Assembly: GCA_031772625.1 (NCBI GenBank)
Contig: CM062805.1
Coordinates: 799,059,119-799,123,118 of the forward strand
Direction of reading: 5' to 3'
DNA: 64,000 bases
Origin: Pinus tabuliformis
Taxonomy: Eukaryota; Streptophyta; Pinopsida; Pinales; Pinaceae
The position numbers and the translations under genes were made by a program. Below are positions 1 through 12,589 of the stretch, piece after piece (the stretch's first letter is position 1; the number at the start of each line of letters is the position of its first letter). The notes below the pieces were generated by a model. That model made no database searches and was not told the origin of the DNA. It saw nothing but the letters and a program-made list of their open reading frames with translations.

Positions 1-907
1 TTTTGTGGAGGGGCTAGAACACATGACATCTCCAAGACCCAGAAATCGTCTGGTGAAATTCCACCCAAATTTTATTTTATTAAAATAGTTAATATTTTTA
101 ATGCGGTTCTTAAGTCTAAACTTAAGAAAATTAAAATATTAATGGGTATTATTGAAAATATGGGAGAGAAGCTTCTAAGAGATGACGATCAAGTCTAATT
201 TAATCTTAGCCGTTGATTAGAGATTAGATCACTGCCGTTGATATCCCAACAGGGAAAGTATAAAGGAAGACTTGAGAGTCATTTGGAGATACACCGGGCA
301 AATACTCAGTAACCTGAGGGAAATCGAATCTCAAGGAGTAAGAGTTCGATTTTAGAGGGAGAGTTGCAGGGTGAAGGAATAGGAGGGTATCAACATCAGT
401 CAGAGACTGAGGAGGAGGTGACGCAGTGCATCAGAGGGATAGCGCAGAGGGACACTTAGAGAGGCAACGCAGCAAGGGATGCAGTCCTCACACAGAGATG
501 ACGTAGAGGTGACGCAGTGAAGGCTCGAGGGTCTCTTGGGTGTCAGAATTTCTCCAAAAGCTGGAAGAGAATTATCTTAGGTGTTTTCTCAGAGGTTTCT
601 CTATGTTCTGCAAAATCATTCCTTGTAAAGTGATTGTTGCTGAAGAATAATAAATAAACCCTCATATGCTGCATCGGTTTTCTCGCATTGGGTTTTTCCA
701 GGGACTATTGTCCAAAATTAATTGTGTTGATGTGATTGATTCTTGTGATTGAATTTCACTGTTCTTTTGTCTATTTTATTATGTGACAACTGCAGTAGAA
801 TTTACTTTGATGTTTACTGAAGGGTTTTGTAAATAACTTATAGTGGAAAATAAGTAGGAGAAATAGATCAGTTACTGCAGTAGAATTTCGTGTTAGAAAT
901 TTTCACA
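1..907 (+). repeat. Copia family A 5' LTR, cut by the window edge
   Basis: The sequence from about base 3 matches the LTR that begins at 33503, starting some 40 bases inside it (shared words such as TTTGTGGAG, GGCTA and ACACATGAC). It ends in TTTTCACA immediately before a tRNA-iMet-type primer binding site, which fixes the right boundary at 907. As a retrotransposon LTR it would carry promoter and polyadenylation signals. A possible TATA-like TATAAAGG lies near 250. The left end is outside the window, so no target duplication can be tested. Confidence 0.75.
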
Positions 908-919
908 TGGTATTAGAGC
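908..919 (+). other. Primer binding site of copia A (iMet tRNA type)
   Basis: TGGTATTAGAGC directly follows the LTR end. It differs by one base from the usual plant PBS TGGTATCAGAGC, which pairs with the 3' end of initiator methionine tRNA to prime reverse transcription. Confidence 0.8.
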
Positions 920-1035
920 AGAGATCGGGCAACAGGATTAGAGAATCTACAGTGAGTCGTGAGCATTAGGCTGGAGCAACAACTCAAAAGGACTCATGCA
1001 GTTCTCCCGGGAAAGAGGAAAGCACAAAGAATATA

Positions 1036-2080
1036 ATGGATCATGACAATTCTGTGTTAGCTTCTAGACTGGAAGAAGAAGTCGCTTGCTTGGCAAGTTC
1101 TGCTTCCTCTGAGGTTTGGTATATTGATAGTGGAGCTTCTGCACACATGATGGGAATACAAGAATGTTTCTCGAGCTATCAAGAAGAACAGATGAACTTC
1201 CAAATCACCATGGGAGATAAGTCAAAATGTACCCCCATAGGAAGAGGTACTGTAGTTTTTCAAACAGAAGCAGGGGATTGACTTTGAGCTACCAATGTGT
1301 TGCATGTCCCTGGATTGGGGATGAAATTACTCTTTGTATCTCAGTTACAGAACAAGGGCTATGATGTTTTCTTCATTGGGAAGAAAGTATATGCCAAACA
1401 TCTGAGTTGGAAGAAGAAGGCCGAAATTGGAGTCAGAAGTAACAGACTGTATAAGTTACAGCTAGAATCTCCAATGGCACTGATAGGCAGCAGTGGTGAA
1501 AAATATTTGAATAAACTATGACATAGAAGAATGGGGCACTTACACCATGGGGCTCTAAGAATTCTCAGAAGAACCGTCACAGGAGTTCTGTAATGAAGTA
1601 CCAAACGAGACGATGTATGCAGAGTTTGCATACTAGGCAAGTACACCAAAGCGGTTTATTCTAGAAGTAACAATAGGGCAAAGATTGTTCTGGGATTGAT
1701 ACATTGAGATATTTGCAGACCCATGTCCAAAAAAGCTCTTAGTGGTGTCGAATACTTTGTCACCTTCATTGACGACCATTCTAGGAAGACTTGGATATAC
1801 TTTCTAAAATCCAAGGATGAGGTTTTTGATCAATTCAAAGAGTTTAAAGCTCTGGTTGAGAATCTGACGGGGAACAGGATAAAAGTGTTGCACTCAGAAA
1901 ATGGTGGAGAATACATTGATAAGGGCTTCACTGATTTCTATACAAGGGAAGGCATCAAAAGAGAATGGACAACTCCATATAATCCGGAGCAGAATGGAGT
2001 AGGAGAGAGGAAGAACAAAACTATTGTTGAAGTAGCGAGGGCAATGTTGTATGATCAGGATATGCCAAAATTTCTAACTC
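1036..2080 (+). pseudogene. Copia A gag-pol remnant: protease and integrase, truncated
   Basis: This is a broken Ty1-copia polyprotein. Most of gag is missing: only about 120 bases separate the PBS from the first readable frame. An aspartic protease motif WYIDSGASAHM is followed by the integrase zinc-finger region (HRRMGHLHHG ... CRVCILGKY) and the start of the integrase core (YFVTFIDDHSRKTWIYFLKS). The second catalytic Asp appears replaced, since the sequence reads HSENGGEY instead of the usual SDNGGEY. The third motif is present (QNGVGERKN). Several stops and frame breaks lie between the segments near 1279, 1520, 1590 and 1705. The frame stops making sense after MPKFL near 2080, where a reverse-oriented copia B fragment begins. 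Confidence 0.85.
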
Positions 2081-2082
2081 AT

Positions 2083-4395
2083 AGACCTCCGGTGTTATGT
2101 GTCAATGGACATGATCTCCAGTGGACTTCCTGTAACTTAATACAACCTTGAACTCAAAAGCATCTTTGAAAATTCTATTTTCAAACACGTACCTTTCCAT
2201 CGACGAATGCCACCTTAAAACCTTCGACTTCCATTCCTGGGGTTCCTTGCTTCCATGAAGGGTTGGCCGTGTCCTTGATGACTGACATCTCTGCCATTCA
2301 AACACTCCTTCGTATAAGGGCCGCTCTGTCATTCTGATAACATTCTCTATTTTGACTTCACTCTAGGTGAATTATGAGGAACCCATTGATCCTTTTGTCT
2401 TGTCCCAACTATTTTCGGTGATTGCTCTTTTACTCTTGCTTGGGCATTGTCTTCACCTCAACTCTCATACCATGTTAATTTTAGGTATGTTCTATGCTAG
2501 AGCAATTTTATTTAAATTTTCATAGTTAGCAATCACATCAGCATTAAGATAAACTGCAGATAGAACATGAATATAAAACGCAGAAGACAAGCCAAGACAA
2601 GAGGACACAAGATGTGGCATTAGCCAGGGACAAACCCCACAATGTGTGGGGAAACCCTTGATCAATTCTTCTTTTGTGTTCTTCAAAGTTCAACAGAGAA
2701 AGAGAGAGAGAGTACATTTACAATAGAAGTCAATACTTTGACTTATGATATCTATGGAGATCAATTGAAGACATATTGCTTCAACTGATTCCCTAAGGTG
2801 ACTTCTTCACCTATCATAGTGCTGCACCTTACCGTCTAGCATCATCATGCTGCATCACACTATGCTGCCCATACATCATTGTCATTATGCTGCCCCTGCT
2901 AGTATGAATCATTGTCATCATGCTGCCTGTGCAGCATCATGCTGCAACACTATAACACTATCATTAGCCTTTGCTGCTTGCTATGGCTTGCAGCCTAGCA
3001 AAGCAACTAGGCTATAGTTCCACGCAATCCCATTATACACAGCGTATTGGTATTCCTCAGCTATAGTTTTCCTTTCATTGTTGCGTGTCTCTATGACCTG
3101 TGCATAAGAGTCTCCATGAACTGCGTATGAGTGACTAGAGTCTCTATACCCTGATCTACGCTGCCAGATACATCACAGCGGCTATCCTTGATGACTGCAG
3201 CTGTTCCTTTTAATGACCAGCGTAGATATGTCTCTCATGCCCAGCGTATATATGTTAAGTGTCTCTAAGACCAGCGTAGAACGTTGACTGTCTTATGAAT
3301 GCTGTGCGTATATATTTCTATTGACATATATACATATTGTAATACCATGACAACGTTTACCGTTGAACTGCGTGTAATTATCACCATGACTTGCGTTCCA
3401 TGAACAACGTAAATATTTCAGCATGAACAGCGTATGACCAGCGAGTAAATATCTTCTCTATTGCTGTGTATATATATATGTTGCCATTGCCTGCGGATAT
3501 ATGTATATATATCTTGCTGCGTTGTTTTCCTGCGTATATAAATATATTGCTGCAGATAGGTCACAGCGTATCACTGCCCATTGACCAACATACACTGTCC
3601 ATCGACTAGCATATACATACAGCGTATCACCCCAGCGTATATATGAACTCACGTATCTCTTCATAAACTGCGTATAAGTGCTGTGAGTAACCACGCTGCC
3701 AGATTCACTATGGATTAGGGCCTGCGTGTATATATGTCTTCTGGACAACATATATCATGACTGAGTTGATGCGTATCTCTTCATGAACTGCGGCTAGGTT
3801 TTCCAAGAACAACGTATTACTTTTCTTCTTTGTGCTGCGATGAAGGCTTGACCTGCGGCTAGGGCTGAGTGTCACCATAGACTATGACTGTCCCCATGAA
3901 CCATGCCTACGTATTAATCTCTATGCCCAACATGTATTCATTTGCCAGCGTCCTTCATTACAGCGTTGAATCCATTGCGGCTACCCTTCACGTATCATCT
4001 CCATTGCTTGTGGATTCATGACTGCGTTATCCATTAGGGCATCATCATATTAGGCCAGCGTAATCCATAGTGTATCTCCTTCTCCAAAAACCCAAGACGT
4101 GGAGAGGAGATCACTTGAGGTGAGTTGCCAAATGACTTCAAATCCTCTTCTATTTATACTAACGTGTAGATGATGAATAGACACGATGTTTGGGCTTCTT
4201 GAGCTTACGTAAGAGTTGGTCGGCTTGATAATAATTACATAATCAAAATAAATTCATATCTCCATAAATACTTATCAGAATTGGATGATCTTTAGATCAA
4301 TCCTACACCTCTCGACGAGAGGGATCCAATAAAAATATCAGCTATCATAAATAAGCTGACCCACATGGATTTTGCCCCTAGTTTCCAATTTAACA
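2083..4395 (-). mobile_element. Truncated copia family B element (5' LTR plus start of internal region)
   Basis: Read on the minus strand, an LTR (2473-4395) is followed by a PBS-like TGGTATGAGAG and about 390 bp of internal sequence. That internal sequence matches the first part of the copia B internal region near 35260-35830, including the words GCAATCACCGAA and AAGGTACGTGT. The element stops abruptly near 2083 inside what was integrase of copia A. The other side (4396) is RNase H of a copia element, so the fragment lies between unequal remains of its neighbours. This looks like a deletion product rather than a simple nested insertion. Confidence 0.75.
2473..4395 (-). repeat. Copia B LTR, expanded copy (1923 bp)
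   Basis: The LTR starts on the minus strand with TGTTAAATTGG and ends with TTAACA. Its first 190 bases are clearly the same family as the LTRs at 34459, 39327 and 58189, sharing CTCTCGTCGAGAGGTGTAGG and TTATGGAGATATGAATTTAT. A TATA-like TATTTATA (minus strand TATAAATA) at 4151-4158 is in the conserved place. The middle, about 2820-4080, is filled with degenerate short repeats around GCTGC, CAGCGTA and GCGTATATATG. These make this copy about twice as long as the other B LTRs. Confidence 0.75.
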
Positions 4396-4915
4396 GAGAT
4401 ATTCTGTAGAAGATGTTCAACTTCATGGATATACTGATATTGACTGGGAAGGAAAAATTGTTGACAGGAAGAGCACTTCTAGATGTTGTTTTAGCTTTGG
4501 ATCCGCCATGATATCTTAAATGAGCAGGAAACAAAAGTTCGTAGCTTTGAGTACCACTGAGGTAGAGTATATTGCTACTAGCATGGCTAGCTGTGAAGAA
4601 ATTTGGTTGAGAAAGATCTTTGGAGATATGTTTGAGCAGGTCTTGGACACTACAGTGATATATTGCGACAACAAAAGTGTGATCCGATTGGCAGAGAATC
4701 TCGTATTTCATGACAAGTCCAAGCACATAGATATCAAATATCATTACATTCGAGACATGGTGCAGAGAGGAGCTGTTAGACTCCATCACATATGAAGATA
4801 GTTGATATTCTCACCAAGGCGTTGCTGAAAGGGAAGTTCTTGGTTTTCAAAGAGCAACTTGGACTGATGGATGTGACCCCTCTTGATAAGGGGCTTGCTA
4901 ATCGAGAACATTGAG
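4396..4915 (+). pseudogene. Copia RNase H remnant with two internal stops
   Basis: The readable protein is the C-terminal end of a Ty1-copia polyprotein. It shows GYTDIDWEGK, then VDRKSTSRCCFSFG, a stop, then MSRKQKFVALSTTEVEYIA, IYCDNKSVIRLAEN and HDKSKHIDIKYHYIRD, and after a second stop the tail VDILTKALLKGKF. The RNase H acidic residues (D in YTD, E in TEVEY, D in YCDN) are present. Reverse transcriptase and most of integrase are missing to the left, where the copia B fragment sits. The downstream non-coding tail and LTR resemble the 59089-61480 region, so this is assigned to family C. Confidence 0.85.
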
Positions 4916-5571
4916 CATAACTCTTCCCCACTTAGTTGAGCTCCCAAGGAGGGAATGAAACATTGAGGACTCCTGGGGTTGAGTCAACTCTGGACAATAG
5001 GTGTGTGTGATCCCTACTCTTGCTGCAGGTCAGGTATCTCCCCTATTGTCACCCATAGGGTGTGTGTGATCCTTGTCTGTTTTGACAGGTCGGGTATCTT
5101 ACCCTATCTTGGTCTAGCAGAGTATACCCCAGTTGGCATTATACCCACAAGCCAGGCTTGCTAGCCAACAGGTTGAGGAGGCTTGGGGGTGTGTGATCCT
5201 TACCTTTGGTAAGTTAGGTATCTCACCCAATCTCAGATTATGATGTGGGTGTTCTACCACATTACTCTTGAGGGTCATTGTTGGGAAGATCAGTAGGAAA
5301 TACGATGGATGTGATCCTTACCTCTTATATAGCAATTAGTATCTCGCCCATTGATTGCATAATGGGATGGTTGTGATCCTTGCTCAGTAAGTTTTATCTC
5401 ACTTATTTCTTGGTATGGAGGGTGGTAGCTGAAGCTCCCCTATGATTCTTCTTCTTTAGATTCGAGAGTGATTCAACAGATAGAGTCGAGTCGAGATGAG
5501 ACATGATCTGGTGACAAGATACTTGTGATGATCACATGATGTAGTTGGAATTTCTCCCTAGCTGAGAGGGA
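4916..5571 (+). other. Copia C 3' internal non-coding region and polypurine tract
   Basis: This segment between the polyprotein end and the LTR has no coding frame. It consists of loosely repeated phrases such as GTGTGATCCTTAC and GGTATCTCACCC, repeated about every 60-120 bases. It matches the corresponding region before the LTR at 60001 in style and in words (GTGTGATCCTT, GAGTCGA). It ends in a purine tract GAGAGGGAG at about 5563-5571, the plus-strand primer for the LTR that follows. Confidence 0.6.
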
Positions 5572-6590
5572 GTGTCAATTTGGCAGCTCAGTGTCAAATT
5601 CCAATCATTGGACTAGATTCCTTATTTTGAGAGGACCAAAATTTACCTTTGAAGCACTAGATTCGGATAAGGGAAAGTGTATTTTTGAAGCGAAGCCCAC
5701 AATGTCACATTTGATCAAGTCAGCCTAGAGGACAAATTGTCCCTCCTCCAATACCTATAAATCCAAGTCAAGGAGCCTCATTTGAGACACCATCATCACG
5801 TCATTCATTCTTCTCTTCTTGGTTCGATATTTCTGAAATAGCAGGGATCCTCTTCACACGTGCAAGCAAAAGGAAAGGAAAAGTGTAGGAGTCCAAATTC
5901 TATTTTGATCAACACTTTGACTAAGGTTGACTTTTGGAGATTGGGCATGATTTGATTTATTTTGACTTGGGTTTTTGGAATGTTTTGGAGGGCTTAATTT
6001 TTGGGCACAAAAATCAAGAATTTATGGGCACTTTGGCTGTGGTTGACTTCAGATTTGCAACTAGAGTTTCGAATGCCTTTGATTTTGACTTTGACCGAGA
6101 TTGAAGAAGAGTTTTGGGACTATTTTTATGGTAGTTTGGCCAGTTGAGCAAGCCATATTCTTTGACTGTTGACCGAGTACATTTGGAGGATTGTTGACCA
6201 TTGATCGTTGACTATTTGTTGTCGTTGCTGTTGACTTTCACCAGCATTGACTTTGACCAGATTTGACTATTAGTTCATATTTTGGATATTGGTTGGGTAA
6301 ATCGTTGGACAAGTCAAAACTTTGACTTTCATTCTTGTATATGTATTTGGGCTCATTGTATTCTCGGCTGAACATTTGAAGACAATCTAATAGAAGAAGA
6401 ATTGCAAAGGTTTTCCCCCTTGTGGGGGTTTTCCCTAGTCTTTGACCAAATTAGTGTCACTTGTTGATGCGTTGATTGTCTCCTATTGTCATTGCTTTTA
6501 CTGTTCTATCTTTAGTTACTAAATTGAATTGGAAGAATTAATTGTTATTGAAATTGCTTATTGAAGAATTGAATTGGGCTAAAGTAATTG
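5572..6590 (+). repeat. Copia C 3' LTR (right end approximate)
   Basis: The LTR begins TGTCAATTTGG directly after the polypurine tract. Its later part (AATCTAATAGAAGAAGAATT, then GGTTTTCCCCCTT and GACCAAATTAGTGTC) is shared with the LTR that begins at 60001. The 3' boundary is not sharp in the sequence, and no target duplication could be assigned. Confidence 0.55.
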
Positions 6591-6599
6591 AAATAGCAT

Positions 6600-8220
6600 A
6601 GAGTAGTGAAAATTAGGGGATGGCACCTAATTTTCCATGTAAGTCATCATGTTGTGCCCCATAGTGGGTTTGGGGCACAAATGCTGGTTTCATGGGTCTC
6701 CTGATGAAATATAAGCTTGTAGACTGCTCCAAATGAGGTCTCTGATGATGGTACTTTCCCTCCCAGGTCTCAAAGGTGAGAGAAACCTCCTCTGGGCCTT
6801 GGATCAACTGCCATGATCATGCTAAGTCAGTTGGGGCACACTGGTCCAAGTGCATCATCTTGCGAATAATATGGGGCAACAAACAAACTGCTGAAGGTGC
6901 TGAGGGTGATCATGGCATGAAATGGTGCTCTAGCACATGATCGAGCCTCATGGCTCTCAACGCATCCCCTAGGGGTGTCAATACGATCCTTTGGTGGGCT
7001 AGGGCCCCAGTTAAGTTGCCCAACCCATGATGAAACCACATGCCAATTACATATAAGATCCAATTCACTTCCTCACCATTAGGTACAATAATTCATTAGT
7101 GCATCTAAGTGAACCAAGCTTGTTAATCAAGGGCACATTGCTTGTAATAGTGTTACCTCCCTAGGTAGGGGTGGCTAATAAACAACCCTATTAGGTGTTC
7201 CCAGCCGCTAAGGGGAAAGACAGGTCCAAAGTACACCCTTAAATTGATAGGGGTCATGTGAATAATGATGAGGTGGGTAGGGATACAGATCTCAAAGCCA
7301 AATGCCATGGGTTCACGGATGGTAATGATGAGGGATGTCCACATATTTGGTTGTATAGATGTAGGAGGAGCAACAGTGGATACATGAGTTACCCCGACCT
7401 TTGTTTTTCCACCCTTCTTCATTTTCCTTTTTTCTTTTCTTGATTTTTTCTTTGTATTACTACTCGAGGCTCCAAGAGATAAGAGCATGTTGTGTATGAT
7501 ATAAGCAATTATTACCCCCTTAAGGTGAGGCAGTTCATTGCCCATCAGGGGTTGGGATGTGCATGGGTTCCTTAATGATGTGGGGGCACTCATGGGGCCC
7601 TAGGAACCAGGGTGATGGTCATAATGATAAGGGGTAGAGCTCATGTTTGGCTTTTTCCCACGTGCTATTTTAATGTCACGACCATATTTTTCATTTTATA
7701 ATATTCTTTTCTTTCGTTTATTTCTTGTGGCCATGATATGCTTTTAACTTTCTTTTAGCTGCATCAACCTCCGAGGCAACATTTTCAGGCCTATCCCAAA
7801 CATGTAGACAAGGGGAGGGGTGTGCCAGTGCCTTGTGGACCCAGTGGTCATGTGGACCTGGAGAGGGAAAATGATGAAATAAGGCTCGTAATCTGCGGAA
7901 GGGAGTGAAAAATGTGAAAAGGGAAAACGAGACCGCACTGCCCAAATCAGGGTTTCCCAAATAGTGCCCTTCTTGAATGCATAGACCAATAGGGGAGATC
8001 CCACGGGACTAGGATTAAGGATTAACCCCCCATTTAAGGTGAGGGAACAAAACTACAGTCAAAACCCTTCTTTCTTCCAAGTCACCCAATAATCCATGCC
8101 CAATATGCCCAAGGAAAAACAAGCATAAGCTCCCGATTGCACAATGAGAAACATACCTTTAGGATTGGATTGCCCACCTTCAAACATATGCTCTTGACAG
8201 ATGGGTGAGGGGACATATGA
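6600..8220 (-). repeat. Family D repeat, reverse copy
   Basis: This is a reverse-oriented copy of a non-coding repeat also seen at about 29820-31790 and 49945-51430. Shared landmarks read on the minus strand include GAGGTTGATGCAGCTAAAA, the tract GAAAAAGAAAAGGAAAATG near 7420-7440, and the pyrimidine tract CACCTTAAGGGG near 7515. No reading frame resembles a known protein. The frames that do appear (for example 7153-7593 on the minus strand) are not conserved among the copies. It could be an LTR or internal region of a non-autonomous element, but the termini were not found. Confidence 0.6.
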
Positions 8221-10084
8221 GTGGCTCAGGGAGTGGAGCTCAAATGGCTCAATATATCGGCTACATTTGTGGTTGTCAGGGGCTGTCGGCTGAAGACAAA
8301 TCTAGGAGAAAATTTCTCCTATGGGGTCAACCACTTTTGGTGGGTAACACACCCTAGGTTGGACTTTATGTTTTGTTATTGTGGTGGATTTTTTTAAGGA
8401 AAACATCTTTGATTTCTATGGTATAACACTTTATTAGAGTGCACCCTTTATTGACACACATGTTCATATTGATTTAATTCGTTGGTGACTAATTAGAGGG
8501 GGACTCTGATTTTTATTTCAGCATTAATATTTGTGTACACATGTTGAGATTAATTTAATTGTTCAATGTAAATTGCTCTAATTTAGCTAGATTATAGTTA
8601 ATAGCTTTGGTGTCATACTTTATTGGCTTCCTTTTCTCACTTGGAGTGGTTAGTTAGAGTTAGTTGGGGCTTTCTACTAGTGCACCCCCTTCTTGTGTGC
8701 AATTTTCAAGGCATGCAATATTTGTTTGTTTCGTAGAGAGGTTGGCGCACTTCTCTAGGGAACACTCTCTTGTGTTGGTTGGACACATTTATGGCATGGT
8801 ATATGGAGGAACACTTTATTGATGATTTCTAACCACCTTGGCACATTCTTTGAGGGTGCACTTCAATGGAGAGTATTTTATTATTTATAGGTGGTTGAGT
8901 GAATTACATGGCACACTATTCTAGGGCACTCTCTTGTGTTGGTTGGGCACATTTATGGTATGGTATATGGAGGAGCATTTTATTGATGATTTCTAACCAC
9001 CTTGGCACATTCTTTGAGGGTGCACTTCAATGTAGAGTCTTTTATCATTTATAGGTGGTTGAGTTAATTACATGGCACACTATTCAAGGACACACCTCTC
9101 CTAGGTGGTCTCTCATATTTATTACATGGATATTTTAGCTACAGTTGCCATCATTTGACCTTCATTAGAGAACGCCTTCTATGACTTTGAACATATATAT
9201 TATTTTATTGCAAGTAGTTATGAAGGATTTTTATGGAGGGGCATGTGACATACTTGAAGGGCCACACATGTGGCTTGAGCATGCATTTACTTGGTCCTAT
9301 TACTATTTTTGAGCATATTATTGGAGCACACATTTGTGGAGACATTTCTTACTATTCTTGGAGATATATATTTTATTATTTCATGGATTTTTGACATGGT
9401 CAAAACCCTAAATCACCCTTATATCTTTAGATTTGTCTTGTATGGTCCACTTGCTATCATTTCTTATGGAGTGTTCGATCTACTTGGCATCTTGCACATT
9501 CATCAATGAAGTCGGTTTTCGTGGAATTCACATGAGGATTGGTTGTCTGCATCTTTTTTTTCTAGGTTAGATGCCCAAGGAAAACCCTCAAGTACTTATC
9601 ATTTCGAGGATGGTACCTAGTGTAAGCCCTAGATTAGTCAAGGAATAAGGCTAGGTAAGGCAAGGCTTTAAGACATTACAACAATCTATTCCTTATGTGC
9701 TCAAACATGTCACTTGTGGGAATTGAACTTGGGTGGGAAGGATAACAAGTTCTTCCCAATCAACGGAGATAAACCCAATTCACTGGTTTCATGCATCTTG
9801 TGGACTAGTTGTTGTTTTTTGGAGGTTGTCATGGAGCATTCTCATATGAGGATTATTATATTGTTTATTCTTTTGTGCATTCTTGGAGGGCGCATTCCAT
9901 GTGGACACCTGGCATTTGGCTTGGTTTGGCAGGCCTTCCCTTCATGAACATTATTTGGTGCACAATACTACTATTTTTTGATGAGGGCGAATTTCTTAGG
10001 AAAGACTAGTGTCCACATGTTGTAACATGGTCAACCATGGATTCAGGAGATATCTAACTACTTCATTATTATAATATTTGTTTG
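8221..10084. other. Unresolved intergenic or repeat sequence with a 164-bp tandem duplication
   Basis: No protein family is recognisable. A direct duplication covers about 8758-8921 and 8922-9085, both copies containing CACTCTCTTGTGTTGGTTGG and TTATTGATGATTTCTAACCA. A partial third start is visible at about 9078-9100. Words such as GCACACTATTC recur. The stretch may be the continuation of repeat family D or sequence upstream of the FAAH gene. The short frames (for example 9291-9509) show no conserved motif. Confidence 0.4.
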
Positions 10085-11378
10085 TGTCATGTCCCTTCTC
10101 AAATGAATTAGTCACAGGGTGCAGCGACACAATTTTGGCAGCAATTTTGGTTTAAGAGAAGGACCCCACATGCAGAAACTTAGGAACTATAGGCAGTTCG
10201 AATTATTTTTGGTAGCTAGTGAAATGTGGAGGCCACCCATGCATAATTCGAATATTGGCCAAGGAGGATGTTGGAGGGAATTCGAGTCAGTGGAAGGAGG
10301 GGCCCACAAGAGGCTAAGGGTGCCCAAGGTGATAAAAAGGGATGGAGCTCTCATTTTGGGGCATTTTGATTATTTGAGAAGCAAACTCACTTTGTACGCT
10401 CTGCTGTTCAGCGAGTCTATCGGCTGTGAGTCTTTCGCAGGGAAGGTTCAACCTCTTCTTCGGGGGACCATCCGTGCCCGCCCCAGGGAGGCTGTTACAC
10501 AGGAGTTTCCAGGGAGTCCGATATAGTCACACACTTAAGTCATCAGCACAGGGAGGAACAACGTATTCCTGGGCAGCCAGAGAACACGCAGGAGGGGTTA
10601 GAAATCAGCAAGGGGGATTCATAACGTGCTGGGAGAGCCGGGAATAGACTAGCTAAGGGGATTCACAGCTTGCTGGGAGAGCCAGGAGTTGAGGAGGCAA
10701 CATAAAAAGGCAACTCTGCTAGAGTAGCAGCCAGCTAGACCAACGCAACAGTTAATTGAGATTTTGGACGGAGGTGCTGCGTAGAGGCCACTGTAGCAGC
10801 AAACTTGTGGTGTTGGGAGAGAAGTCATCTGGACCAAGGGTCATCCGGGGAGCAAGGATTTAGTCAGTACAGGTGAACCCAGTGTACTTGGGGTATTTCC
10901 AGAGGGCTTTGCAGGTTGTTTCTTGCAAGTTGAATTTTGCTGTAGCAGCTGGGGAGAGGCTCTAAGGGGGCCGAAAATCCAAAGTCAAAACCAGAGAAAT
11001 TCCCTTCTGGGTTTTGGCCAAGGAGTCCGGGATTAAAAGGATATAATTTTCTAGGCGGTTTTTTGGCACCTTCCAACAGGTTGAAGTTAGCAGATCAGCG
11101 GTTTTGATGGGACAACGCAGGGCAAGTGGTGCAGCAGCTGAACGACCATCAGCTCAGCTATTCCATCACCTGGGTTTAGTCCCGCTTGTCCTTGAGACAA
11201 GCCCAGGTGCATCACTACATTTATATTGCACCTATTGCTCTCAAATTTTATAATACATGGCTGAACAGTTCCAGATTTTCAGTGTTTTGTGGGTGTTCAA
11301 TGCATGTTTTTAATTTTAAGCTGTTGCACTATTTATTTGTTTAGAATATCACTTAAACCCCTACTTGGGAACATTACA
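10085..11378 (+). mobile_element. Solo LTR of a Ty3-gypsy family (family E) with 5-bp target duplication
   Basis: The element starts TGTCATGTCCC and ends GGGAACATTACA, 1294 bp, with the TG..CA ends expected of an LTR. It is flanked by a perfect 5-bp duplication GTTTG (10080-10084 and 11379-11383). A second copy with the same body is at 17114-18388. There is no PBS or polypurine tract beside it and no internal region, so it is a solo LTR left by recombination between the two LTRs of a former element. Confidence 0.88.
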
Positions 11379-12180
11379 GTTTGACTTGTCATGGAGTTAG
11401 TTAGAAAATAATGTTATTTTATTGTATGAGAGAAAAGACTCACTCTATAGAGAGGAGCTCTCTCTCCATTATAATGTGGATTGGATTTGGAGAGCTCTCC
11501 CCTATTGAGCTTTTTCTGAAAGACTTGAAGATAATGCAAGCTATGGATTTCAGGTTATGGATTTTGTACTTAATTTGCTGAATATTAAGGTTGAAATCTT
11601 TTGCATCAAATGTGCTAATGAAGGGCTATAACATAGGCAACAAAATTCCTCATTAAAATATTGTGCTTTTGTTAAGAAGGATCTTAATTGTGATTATATC
11701 CCTTTAAATCCTTTGTCTATATTGCTGTAAAATTCCATTATGTATCTTCTTTCTTAACTTGAACTGGTTACATATTCCATTTTCCATTAGTAGGCACAGC
11801 CTCATATACATTTGGAGGTCTTTCTTAATTTGGATTCCTACAAAAATTATTTTGTCTTGGTGGACATTTGATGGCAAGAAAAGATTGCACTAGGTTCTTG
11901 ATTTAGGCTACACAATCACATAAGACACCCTCCTATTGTTATCCTTTGATTCCACTTGTCCATTAGACTTGACACTAGTCTTGATCCTGCCATCACTTTT
12001 TTATAATCCATCTTTCATGACAGTATTTTGCTAAAGTTGGATTCTCGTTGTCACCTTGAGCCTTCATGATAAAGCTTTAGAATTCCTATTCCTAGGGAAG
12101 TCCCCTTTGAGTTGGAAAAGCCATCCTAATGAGTGGGGAAGAGCTACCAAGGTGACAATACATAGCCTTCCTAAGTTCCC

Positions 12181-12579
12181 TTAGGTTGCATTTTGTGGTT
12201 GGGACTTTGTACACATTGAATGCAATTTCGAGAGGGAATAGAGAGTCATCATGTGCTTGTGGCTGTATGGTGAGGGTGGAGTCATATGTGAGTTTTTAGA
12301 GTATGTTTCAACTATAGTGGTCGATGATGAAAATTTAGAACTGGCCTTTGGAATATGGTCTTCACTGAGATGTTTACAAGACAGCTGTATAGCTTTACAT
12401 ACTGGTGCAATAGCATCCAATGCATAACACAGTAGCTGGCAATCACATACTCTTGGTTGACTGAGTAGGTTTGCATGGATACTAACTATCTCAAGACAAT
12501 TGTTCCTTTTTTCTGCTTGTGTTTCAGGTGTGGAAGCTAGGAGTCCTGACAAATAGGATAGTATATAGTTTAACCCCAA
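12181..12579 (-). other. Unidentified 132-codon minus-strand frame
   Basis: The frame begins with an ATG at 12579 and has a protein-like stretch around residues 15-80, rich in Leu, Cys and Ala (for example CDCQLLCYALDAIAPVCKA), with no low-complexity bias until the Ser/Thr-rich tail. I do not recognise a family. It lies on the strand opposite FAAH, just outside the 12590-13905 duplication. It may be a fragment of a captured or decayed gene, or a chance frame. Confidence that it is a real coding sequence is low. Confidence 0.15.
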
Positions 12580-12589
12580 ATATTACAGA

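Noticed and set aside
1..6590. One single copia element with LTRs at 1-907 and 5572-6590
   Set aside because: The two LTRs are not the same family: the left one matches 33503-34458 and the right one matches 60001-61480. A reverse copia B fragment and deletions lie between them.
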